Shown piece by piece: positions 32,969-42,655 of a stretch of 64,000 nt of DNA. This DNA comes from Clarireedia homoeocarpa (Eukaryota > Ascomycota > Leotiomycetes > Helotiales > Rutstroemiaceae): assembly GCA_001465935.1 (NCBI GenBank), contig LNKV01000040.1, positions 516,804 through 580,803 on the forward strand, written 5' to 3'. The notes below the pieces were generated by a model. It made no database searches and was not told the DNA's origin. It saw only the letters and a program-made list of their open reading frames with translations. Position numbers and translations under genes: made by a program. The first letter of the stretch is position 1. Every line of letters starts with the position of its first letter.

Positions 32969-34539
32969 ATGGACGATATAATCATAACTCGGAGCGGAGA
33001 GAACGAGACGACCTCGACCTCGACTATGGTTTCCACATCAGGGAAGCGTCTTGAAGTTAAGGCTAGTCTGGCTCTTGGTAGCCACACTCTCTCCTTAAAT
33101 GATGGCATTATCTGGGGCCGAACCGGTGTCGGCAGGTCCTGGCTTGGTTCTTTGATTGCCTCAGCACCCGTTATTCTTGCACCACTCACATCCATATCGA
33201 CCTTTATCACTCTCACCGCATTCGATGGATCGTTCTCTTCATTTGCTGCAGCCGTCGCGAAGGAAGGATTTTTGTCAATTTGCCTCAGGTATGGCCCGCA
33301 GCTTAATTTCAAAGGAGTATTCTCAGTTGCTTGTTGGATCGGACTGCAGGCTTTGCTTTTCCGATACTTGCCTGGTGACTTACAGACCGGACAATATACT
33401 CCGGCTGGACATCTTCTCACATATCATATGAACGGCCTTTACGCATGGATCTTGACTCATATTCTGTATTGCGCCCTGTGTTGGTTCGGAGCCTTGGATC
33501 CTGGATTCATTCCCCGCAACTGGAGCAGTTTGATTGCGGCGATGAATCTTGCGGGCTTACTGATATCAGCCATCGTCTTCATCAAGGCTTACGTCAACCC
33601 TACTCATCCAGATGATCGAAAATTTAGCGGTATGCTACACACTCATGGCCTGCCGAAGTTAACATGGCTTATCGTTTCATCATTCAGGCTCTTTCATTTA
33701 CGATTTCTATATGGGTATTGAGCTGAACCCTCGGATTGGCGATAAGTTCGATTTGAAGCTCTTCAGCAATGGGCGTCCAGGAATGATCGCCTGGACCCTT
33801 ATGTAAGCCTAGCGTTCACCATTTGCCTCTGTACCGTTTAACATTAACGTGGGAATCTCACAGCGATATTTCCAATATGGCGTATCAGTATCAGACTCAG
33901 CAGTACGTCGAACTGTCATTGACGCTCGTCACTATTCTCCAAACCCTTTACGTGGTAGATTTCTTCATCCATGAATCGTGGTATTTACGTACTATTGACA
34001 TTGCTCATGATCATTACGGGTTCTATCTTGCCTGGGGCTGCTTCTGTTTTCTGCCTACAACGTATACGATTCAGGGGCAGTATCTCGGAATGTACCCATC
34101 ATCAGCTTCCAACGCTTATCTGGCTGTCGCTTTCGCCATTGGCATGATAGGGTACGCTCTGTTCCGCTCCGCTAATAACCAAAAAGACAAGGTGCGCCGT
34201 TTAGGAGGCCGGTGCCTAGTATGGGGCAAGCCTGCAGAGTACATTGTGGCCGCATACAAGACTTCGGATGGAAAAGAACACAAGAGCCTGCTCCTGTGCA
34301 ATGGCTGGTGGGGATGGTCACGACATGCTAATTACCTGGGCGATCTACTTCTCAGCTACAGTTCCTGTGCATTAGTAGGTAGCACAAAGGTAGTAGTATG
34401 GATCTATGCCATTTGGATGACGCTCTTACTCGTGCACCGGTGCTTGCGCGATGAGACGCGGTGTTCAATCAAATATGGCGTTGCATGGACGGAGTATGTT
34501 AGGCGTGTGCCTTGGCGGTTTATCCCTGGTATCTGGTAA
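32969..34539 (+). CDS. DHCR7-like: Delta-7 sterol reductase (DHCR7/DWF5 type)
   Basis: Three exons, 32969-33629, 33688-33802 and 33864-34539, with introns of 58 and 61 bp (GTATGC...TTCAG and GTAAGC...CACAG), give 483 residues, close to the 475 of animal DHCR7. Both sterol-reductase family signatures are present: G-S-FIYDFYMG-IELNPR across the first splice junction (about 221-236) and LLVHRCLRDETRCSIKYG near the C-terminus. ESWYLRTIDIAHDHYGFYLAWGC, in two parts, SLLLCNGWWGWSRHANYLGD and the end VPWRFIPGIW fit DHCR7/DWF5 better than the C14 reductase ERG24 or the C24(28) reductase ERG4. The family reduces the C7-C8 double bond of 5,7-dienols with NADPH in the ER membrane; eight or more hydrophobic segments are visible. 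Most ascomycetes end at ergosterol and lack this enzyme, so it is an accessory gene. It is intact. Confidence 0.9.
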
Positions 34540-35580
34540 AGGTGGTTAGCAACCAAAAGAGACAAATCAGACACCATGAATCGCGGGGAAAGTGTACCGA
34601 TCGATGTGCGGGGGCTAGTAGTGTGACTGGTTTGGACCGCATACGCCGCGTGTGACGCCAGTTTAAATGTGGGCCAATTTTAATGCTGTTATCACTATAG
34701 TTTATACTGCCCAAATGAAAGTTAAAATTATCCTAGTAGATTCTATCAAACAAGAGTACTTTTGTCAAATCAGATCGTCAATATTCTACAATTCTGTAGA
34801 ATTTATAATTAACTAGAGTATATCCATTAAATTTTATTACGTCTACGAAGTATCCACAAGAAGCGCACACACGGATACTGATACTGCACTAGTAGAGCCC
34901 CACAAGATACTTGGTTTTGTTTGGATGAATATTTGCAGTCCTGTCGCTCTATACTACTTGCTGGTAAGGATGAGTACTTGTAGTCCCAGTCGCTCCGCGA
35001 TCTAAGTTATAGCCAATCAAATAACACAACAAAGGTTGTATCAGCGAGCTGATTGGCTGACAAATAATAGGTGCTAGAACTACAAGTATTTATCCAAATA
35101 ACCAAGTACAGAATAAAGGCTTCGGAAGTTCTGTTACGCATCCGGTTCCACAGAAAAGGCTTGTTTGTGCGTCTGTTTACGCGAGGATTAATATCATCAT
35201 TCCAACCAAAAGCCTTAAAGTCGCATCTCACCTAGTTTTACTTTTATTGCTATTTATTTATGCTTTATTTCAGCATACCTTGCAGGTCAGCTACGTAACA
35301 GTGACTTAATCTAATACACCAAAAAGGAAGGTAATTGCCGATCAAAACATGAGTTTCCAACTATCGACGCCTCGCAGACGCCTCATATGCAGTATAACAG
35401 ATACAGAGGAAACAGCAATTTGCAATTTCGCTCAAATAAGCTATCCTACAAATAAATCGTCAGAGTGTTCGCGATGTTAGCAGCATGATCTTCTCGTCTT
35501 GCAACACAGGATAATTTACACAACAGTTCTCATTCATCGGCATTCACCACGGCAATCGTTTCATCCACCCATATTCTGCT
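34540..35580. other. Intergenic region between the two sterol reductases
   Basis: It contains the MITE-like element at 34908-35108 and otherwise AT-rich noncoding DNA. 35240-35580 is the likely promoter of the DHCR24-like gene. Confidence 0.5.
34908..35108. mobile_element. MITE-like element, TA-flanked, about 30-bp inverted repeats
   Basis: The left end TACTTGGTTTTGTTTGGATG continues into AATATTTGCAG and is mirrored, with a few mismatches and a 2-base indel, by the right end CTACAAGTATTTATCC then AAATAACCAAGTA. An inner part repeats the motif (GGATGAGTACTTGTAG near 34968), and AGCCAATCA / TGATTGGCT form another inverted pair. TA at both ends fits a Tc1/mariner-type target duplication. The 201-bp element is noncoding. 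Confidence 0.6.
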
Positions 35581-37131
35581 ATGAATCGTCATTTCCAAGC
35601 AGTTGATAATATTGCAACTGCTGTTCGCAAGTTCTTTGAACTTGGCGAGCCATACCGGGTGTTCCATGGCTCCTCGAATAGCACCCGCCCTCGACATGGG
35701 TCGAGACAAAACGTGGTCGACATCAGCATGCTTTCAAACCTCGCAGTTGATGCGGAACGACGTATTGCCTTCGTAGAGCCCAATGTGCCAATGGACCGCC
35801 TCGTTGAGGCGACTTTAGCCTACGGACTCGTGCCCCCTGTCGTGATGGAGTTCCCTGGTATCACAGCGGGCGGTGGTTTCGCAGGAACATCAGGGGAGAG
35901 CAGCTCATTCCGCCACGGCTTCTTCAACGATACAGTGAACTCCGTGGAGATGGTCCTCGGAAACGGGGACATAGTCCAGGCCTCTTGTCAGGAACGAGAA
36001 GACCTTTTTCATGGAGCTGCTGGTGCTGCAGGGACTCTTGGTATTATAACACTCATGGAATTGCGTCTTATCGAAGCAAGGAAGTTGGTTAAGACTACCT
36101 ACCGTAAGGTCCAGAGGATTTCGAATGCGGTTCAGGAGATCGAAGCACAAACTGAAAATGCTGAAATTGATTATATTGACGGTATTGCGTTTTCCTCTGA
36201 ACACAGTGTCATCATCACTGGTCAGTTGACAGATATAAAACCGGCCGAGTGTAGACTGCAGACCTTCAGCCACGCCGATGACCCGTGGTTCTATTTGCAT
36301 GTCCAGCATAAGACACAGCATCTCAGCCCGTCTTCAACTGTTGTGGAGTACATCCCACTTAGCGAATATCTATTCCGCTATGACAGAGCTGGGTTTTGGG
36401 TCGGTCGTCAGGGCTATACCTACTTCAAGCTTATTCCATTTACCAAGTTTTTCCGTTGGCTGCTTGACGACTATTCTCACACTCGAACACTCTACCATGC
36501 ACTTCATGCAAGTGGCGTCTCAACGCAGTTTGTGGTTCAAGACCTGGCCTTACCGTACGATACGGCAGAGGCGTTCATAAGCTGGGTTGACCGGGAACTA
36601 GGAATTTGGCCACTCTGGCTGTGTCCCTTGCGTAGATGCTCACTGCCGACTTTCCATCCAGTCACCGACTCCAGGTGTAAGAAGAGGTCAATGAACGAAG
36701 AGAAAGAGAAAGAAAAATCGAATGCAACCAAAATGTCACAACCAATGCTTAATATTGGGGTCTGGGGTTGGGGCCCTCGAGACTATGTGGAATTTGTGGC
36801 TAAGAATCGTGCCTTGGAGCACAAGTTGATGGAGCTAGGCGGACGCAAGTGGCTATACGCGCATACATATTACACCCAGGAGGAGTTCTGGAGCGAATAC
36901 GACTGTTCTTGGTACCAGGCCCTAAGGGAAAAATACCTCGCTACGACTCTACCGACTATATACGATAAAGTGAAGGTCAAGTTGCGAGCCGAATGGAAGA
37001 ACCCCAAGCAATGGAGTGAGTTTTGGTTGAGTACATGGCCAATTGGCGGCTTATACGGCATGATTTTAGCTACGCTCTCTGGAGATATTAGCCTTCATCG
37101 TCAGGCAAAGTGGAGATACAAAGGAGAATAG
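35581..37131 (+). CDS. DHCR24-like: Delta-24 sterol reductase (DHCR24/DWF1 type, FAD-linked)
   Basis: A single-exon frame of 516 residues. The N-terminal half is an FAD-binding PCMH-type domain: VDISMLSNLAVD, FVEPNVPMDRLVEATLAYGL, then EFPGITAGGGFAGTSGESSS (about 92-111) and GAAGAAGTLGII. The C-terminal part holds the DHCR24 blocks GVWGWGPRDYVEF, WLYAHTYYTQEEFW and LREKYLATTLPTIYDKVKVK. In animals and plants the family reduces the delta-24 or delta-24(28) side-chain bond of sterols using FAD and NADPH. The N-terminal membrane anchor of the animal enzyme is not visible in front of the chosen ATG, and the frame does not extend usefully upstream. A Lys/Glu-rich insert (MNEEKEKEKSN, about 369-379) is unusual. 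It follows the DHCR7-like gene on the same strand, 1.04 kb away. Intact. Confidence 0.9.
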   Translation: MNRHFQAVDNIATAVRKFFELGEPYRVFHGSSNSTRPRHGSRQNVVDISMLSNLAVDAERRIAFVEPNVPMDRLVEATLAYGLVPPVVMEFPGITAGGGFAGTSGESSSFRHGFFNDTVNSVEMVLGNGDIVQASCQEREDLFHGAAGAAGTLGIITLMELRLIEARKLVKTTYRKVQRISNAVQEIEAQTENAEIDYIDGIAFSSEHSVIITGQLTDIKPAECRLQTFSHADDPWFYLHVQHKTQHLSPSSTVVEYIPLSEYLFRYDRAGFWVGRQGYTYFKLIPFTKFFRWLLDDYSHTRTLYHALHASGVSTQFVVQDLALPYDTAEAFISWVDRELGIWPLWLCPLRRCSLPTFHPVTDSRCKKRSMNEEKEKEKSNATKMSQPMLNIGVWGWGPRDYVEFVAKNRALEHKLMELGGRKWLYAHTYYTQEEFWSEYDCSWYQALREKYLATTLPTIYDKVKVKLRAEWKNPKQWSEFWLSTWPIGGLYGMILATLSGDISLHRQAKWRYKGE

Positions 37132-38580
37132 TTTATAGTACTAGTTAACCGCTACTTAGCACTAACAAAAATTATTAGAATCTATTATTACTGCTACAAC
37201 TTACTAAATTAAAGTATTAATTAACTAATATGATTATCTTAAAATTACTATATAACATACACGGCGAATGCGAAATGAGGCTACATGAGAACGGGTTGTA
37301 AGGCGAGGCTAGTGCGTGAGGGAGATAGAGCTCGAAGGGTGATTGATGATGAAATTGATATATATATTTTCATACACTTCAAAGCCCTCTCATGCTGCCA
37401 GGCTTCATAGCGATATCAGCTTTCAGGTCGTTTGTCACGTAGCACTCGCTATCCATGTAGATACTGCTGCATGTATGGTAAAGTACTGGACATTGTGAGT
37501 GGTGTCAATGGATCTAAGGGTTGTTGGAATCGCGCAAAGAGTCGTCCTATCATGTTGTACCTCTTTTGCAAAGAATTAAGGTAGATTCAGGTAAGTAGTT
37601 TGTTACGCTTCACTGCCTCCAGCCAGTCTCATGTGTCGAGTGCCATTATATTCGTATCAATCCGAATAAGCCCCGCAATTCGAGATTGCGCTTACCTTGC
37701 CGTATATTCCTCCTCTATGTGAACCTGTTTCTATTTCACACTATCATCCTTTGTTGGAGGTGCAGTACATTCTTGAGCGTATTTTTGATACTGTAAGCAT
37801 TTTAAATTAGGAGTTGGAAAGACCAACGGTGAAAGTGAGGAGATTCTCCGCAAACATTGTAATGTTGATTGCTTCATCGGCATAAATCCGCATGAATACC
37901 AATTTTGGTGGGAATAGATAACAGGATTTGTGGAGGCTTCATCTTGTGGTGTGTGAAGTTATCACTATCATTTAACAAGAACTCCTGTTAGCTCTATTTA
38001 AAGCTGGCGATGGTGGCACAGACGTTGAGAATAAAATTGTCCTTATATACATACAGTACATCCTTCTCGTGTATGATTCTGCGCCCTGCGGCACCTGACT
38101 TCGATGCAACGTAGATGACTTACACTAGGACATCTATATTTTATTTTAGCTGTTTGATGTTTCATAATGAATACCTTCTCTCTTTAGCTCAAGCTCTCAG
38201 TTTGCGTACTGCTTGTGCGTTCGTTCTTGTTCCCACATTTACATATTGTTGATTCAAGTACCCCGCAAATTCTTCCACCTGCGCGAGTAAGATAGGATAC
38301 TTCTCTGTGAAGTAGTACACTGTCGACAGATATCTATTGCTAGAAACTAGTTACTGGTTTCACGAACAGCTAAGTCGCTCCTATTTATTCAGTTCCGTCG
38401 CGTCTACGACGATTAAAATCGCGCTATGCCACGGACCTGGCCCAACGTGGATCGTTGGACCGCGGAGGGTGAGATGAAGAACCAGCCCGTTTTAGAACGA
38501 GTGTATCGCTAGGTTCAAATCTTCTTCCACGATAATGAAAGAGAAGTATTGCACCAGGGGGTGTACTAACTTATTGGACG
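37132..38580. other. Intergenic region at the edge of the RIPed block
   Basis: No clear gene. A short plus-strand frame at 38426-38512 (MPRTWPNVDRWTAEGEMKNQ onward, 28 codons, then TAG) continues after the stop with VQIFFHDNERE in the same frame. It may be the start of a gene whose rest was lost in the AT-rich block. Composition drops to almost pure A/T at about 38.58 kb. Confidence 0.4.
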
Positions 38581-38758
38581 CGGATTTTAAGCGAAAAACC
38601 TCATAAAAATAATTTTCAATAAGTAATATCTTTTAATCAACTATATTAAAAATAGTCAATACTAGATATACAAGACACGATATTACACCTCCTAGTTAGG
38701 TTATATATAAGGAATATTCAACTAAAAAAAGAATACAATTCTATAATATATTAGATAG

Positions 38759-38975
38759 TGTGACGAGACTACTAGTTAAGACACTGAATAACCTTAGAAT
38801 TAACAACTAAAGAGTTAAGAGGATTATAAGGATCCGAAGGCTTATATATAAGAAGAGGTTATATACTTAATTATATATATACTAATATATACTAATATAT
38901 ACTTGATATTTGACTTACTCCCAGAGAGGTTATATTCTTATATAGTATCGTGATAATTCGGTCAGAATTATTATA
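38759..38975 (-). repeat. LTR-A, 217 bp, with adjoining polypurine tract
   Basis: On the minus strand it begins (RIPed) TATAATAATTCTGACC and ends AGTCTCGTCACA. Directly upstream on that strand is AGAAGAGGGGGGTAA (38976-38990), a polypurine tract, so this is the 3' LTR of a minus-strand element whose body would lie to the right (38991-40312). That body is too eroded to read. Confidence 0.7.
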
Positions 38976-40312
38976 TTACCCCCCTCTTCTAAAAAAGCTC
39001 GCTTTCGAGTATCCTAATTACTTTATTAATTATTATCTTAGTTATATATCTTTAAGGTTTCTTCTTGAATAAATATAAATAACTTAAATAGTCTGTAATA
39101 AATAAGTATAATATAACTATAAAAATAATAATACTAGTATTTTAATTTAACTTTATACTTTAAATATTATAAAGTTTAGAAATCACTTCTTATTTATTAT
39201 AGTTATTAGATAGTCTTCTTTAATATAGTTATAGTTATCTTCTCTAGATTCCTATAATCGAAGCTATTCGGGGAGAAGTACTAGAAGGCCAGGTACTTTT
39301 AAGTTAGTTTAATAAAAGTCTCAAAGTAGTATTAAAGATATCTTAAAATCTAATATTTTATACTAAGCTAGATCGATATTATAGTCTCTTTATTATATAT
39401 AATACTCTAATAACCTTTATTTTAAATAATAGACTAATATTTACTTTATTTTATATTTATCTATTTCTATTATATTAATTAGTAAAAGTAGTTTATTATA
39501 TTAACTCGATAATAGGTTATTAGCTATCTTCTTTAATTTATTAGTTAGAAATATATTATAAATTTATATAATACTAAACAGATCTAGATAATAAAAGTAA
39601 TTAATATATTCTAAGACTTTAAAGTATCTATTAATAAAGTAATTTAGTTTTTTAGATAACTACTATATTAGTAGATATTATATATTCAATTAGATATAAT
39701 CGCTAACTTAGAAGTTAACTAGCTAGTAATATTTATTTATTTATCTAACTATTTACTTTTAAATAGTTATAATAATAGAGTAAGTATATTTTAAAACTTT
39801 ATAATTATAATAAATATAAGCTCGAGTATTCTTAATATTAAAGTTATCGATAAGTAGTTACTTTATTTATTTCTAATTCTAAGTAACTTTAAAAGTATAT
39901 TTATAAAGTACTTCGAAAAGAGATAAATTATTAAAAGAAGAATATAATAAAGTTAATTATATATAGTTTATTATTAATAGGAATTCGAACTAGTTATCTT
40001 AATAATAATTAATAAAGAATCTTAGTTACTTTTATAAATACTAGTTATAAACTTTTATCTACTTATCAGTTTAGAGATAGTTTATAATAAAAAGTTTAAT
40101 TTTAGTTCCAAGGATATTATTAAACTTAGTTTAGAATAAAGATATAAATTAAGGTTTATAATTAGATAGTATTATAATAAATAGATTATAATATTAATAA
40201 ATATATAAAATATAAAGTTTAGTCTAGTTTTTTATAATAATAATCTTATAATATAAGATTATAATAGTTTGTTTATTTAGTTGATCGATAATAATAAATA
40301 TATTATTATATT

Positions 40313-40465
40313 TATAATAATTCCGACCGAATTATCACGATACTATATAAAGATATAACCTCTTTAAAGATAAGTCAGATATCAAATATATATTAGTATA
40401 TATTAGTATATATATAATTAAGTATATAACCTCTTTCTATATATAAACTTTCGGATCTTTATAAT
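40313..40465 (+). repeat. LTR-A copy in plus orientation, truncated
   Basis: It matches the reverse complement of 38823-38975 (TTCCGACCGAATTATCACGA onward). It breaks off at 40465, where the left LTR of the next element begins. Confidence 0.65.
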
Positions 40466-42330
40466 TATAACGAGACTATTAATAAAGATATTAAATAACC
40501 TTAGAATATTAAATTACAGAACTAAAACTATATATAAGAAGAGAGACTTTATATAGTTTAGAGCTTTAGAGTTTATATAAAACGATATTCTATAAAGAAA
40601 TATCCTAGTTAGACTAATATACTATATATACGATTTTATATAAATCGTTATATTACTTTTTTCTTTGAAAAAACTTGTTTCTAAATATCTAAAAAGAATA
40701 ACTTAAAGTTAATAAAGGAAATAAATTAAAAGAAATAAAGAAGCTTTTATTTAAACTAATTATCTTTTAGCTTGTTTATTAGTCTCGATTATATTTAAGT
40801 TTATTAGCTTAGTAGCTTACTATAAATATTAATAAGACTATATATAAGAGTATTGAAAATATAATAGTTACTAAGCTAGTAGAATAGTAAATATAGATAT
40901 AGATTAATAAAAAGAAAAGCTATTAAAGTATTATATAAAGTATATAAACTCTTTGAAATTAGTAGGCTTGTCCGGCTGATTATCTAATCACTATAGTATT
41001 GTCTAGCTTAAGTTTAGACGAAAAATATTGATTTTCCAGTTATCGTCTTAGCTCTTTCTACTTACTTTATATAGGATATACTAAAACCTAGTAATATAAT
41101 TATTTAAAGAATCAGTATCTTGATAAACTATATAAAGACGAGTAAGGACTTTCTTAGTACAACGAGAGTTCTTGTATATAAAGGCAAGAGCTTCAAGAAT
41201 ATCCTTGTAATTAAGGGGGGACTCGTCGACAAGGGGCAAGACTTGGGCTTAAATAGAAGACTCAAGGTTCAGGAAGATATAGTAGAATTTAGTAGTATTG
41301 TCTTTTATAGCTTCGCTATCGACTTGTAGCTTGGCCTTAATAGTAGGTAGCCAGGTATCGAAGCGGGAAGCATTGAACTTGTCCGGGTCTTGTAGCTTAA
41401 ATCGCTTAGATATCCGAGAATAAGGGATTTTCGAGTTATAGCTATATAGGAGGTGTATAGCCAAGAAGTATTGATCTAGAGGGGTCGTCCGAATCCGGAA
41501 GGTGGGGGAATATAGGACAAGTCAGAATAAATATAAATACAAAGTTATAACTTATAGAAATAAGCTAATACGGTCGTTCAGCTCGAGAAGGAAGGAGGTA
41601 GTCGAGTCGTATCAACGGAATTAGTACACTGATAAGTAGGTTGATTTGTAGGTTCGTACAAATCAAGAAAGTAAGAAGGTAGTCGTCGGTCGCGAAGTGC
41701 CAATATACAAAGCAACTCCGGTGAGTTTTCGAACATTGATACTATAGACGCCGGCCCGCTTTGTACGAAACTTAAAAGCTACAATCTATACTTTTACTAT
41801 ACTCTGATCTGCCAGCCAGACCTGGTACAGCTATTAACGAGATCCCCTCAGGGCTTGGGAAGACTGTTGCTAAAGACCCTCAACCGAGTACTTGCTTTTA
41901 TCGTCTTTCTAATAGTAATATATATAATCCGCTTTAGGAACTTATAGAATTGAGTATACAGATGTCGGTATATATACGAAGTCTATAAGGTATTATATAC
42001 TACCTAATAGTGTAAGAATAAGAGGGTTGATTACCTCTTAGTGAAGTGCTTATATATAAATCATCTCCCTAGTTAAGTATTTAAAAATACCACTTCTAGC
42101 AGGATGATGATACTATATACGAAGTAAAGGGAGTTCAATATAATATAACAAGACTGTTAACAAAGATATTAAATAACCTTAAAATATTAAACTACAGAAC
42201 TAAAGTTATATACAAGAAGAGAGACCTTATATAACCTAGAGCCTTAGGGCTTGTACGAAGCGATGCCCTATAAAGAAATATCCTGGCTAGGCTAATATAC
42301 TATATATACGATTCCGTATAAATCGTTATA
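40466..42330 (-). mobile_element. Short LTR element with gag only (about 1.87 kb)
   Basis: Two direct LTRs (40466-40652 and 42145-42330, 186-187 bp) share long stretches such as AAAGAAATATCCT and ACTATATATACGATT. They enclose about 1.5 kb that is clearly less AT-rich than the flanks. A polypurine-like AAACAAGTTTTTTCAAAGAA (minus strand, right of 40652) marks the 3' LTR. The only coding relic is gag; no protease, reverse transcriptase or integrase is present. The LTR ends resemble LTR-A (GACGAGACTA...AATAACCTTAG), so this may be a deleted, non-autonomous partner of that family. The flanking 5-mers do not match clearly. Confidence 0.7.
41140..41490 (-). pseudogene. Gypsy-type Gag fragment
   Basis: A minus-strand frame with KRFKLQDPDKFNASRFDTWL, PTIKAKLQVDSEAI and FYYIFLNLESSI. 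One TAA follows, then AQVLPLVDESP and LNYKDILEALAFIYKN in the same frame. This is the usual start of fungal Ty3/gypsy Gag (DPDKF-x-G...W-x-IKAKL-x-VD...LES-x-I). The stop is explained by CAA-to-TAA. Confidence 0.7.
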
Positions 42331-42485
42331 CTTAGTTTAATATTTAAAATATTTTTAAAATTAGTTAAATAATATTCTAAACTATATATTAAATAAAAGA
42401 TAAATCTTCCTCGAACTTTTATTAATAATCTTTCTTTTTTATATAATTCTTTATTATATAATAAAACTATTTAGTATTTAATTCT

Positions 42486-42655
42486 TGATATAAAATAGAG
42501 TATTATAAATATAGTATATTATATAATTATATACTAGTTAACTTAGTATATAATTATACTCTAGTTAGTCTATTATATAACTATATACTAATATATTTAA
42601 ATAGGTAGTTAGTAAAATAAAAATATTATCTTTTATAAAAACTTTATTTTTATTA
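42486..42655 (+). repeat. Gypsy 5' LTR, 170 bp
   Basis: It begins TGATATAAAATAGAG and ends at TTTTTATTA. It matches 51489-51658 with transitions only, and target duplication ATTCT precedes it. Confidence 0.82.

Noticed and set aside
32969..34539. Reading the gene as MBOAT/wax synthase or as ERG24/ERG4
   Set aside because: Both sterol-reductase signatures exclude MBOAT. The TIDIAHD block and the C-terminus with PGIW fit DHCR7/DWF5 better than ERG24 or ERG4, though only a tree can settle it.
38505..38530. GGTTCAAATC, resembling a tRNA B box
   Set aside because: No matching A box, acceptor stem or cloverleaf could be folded around it.
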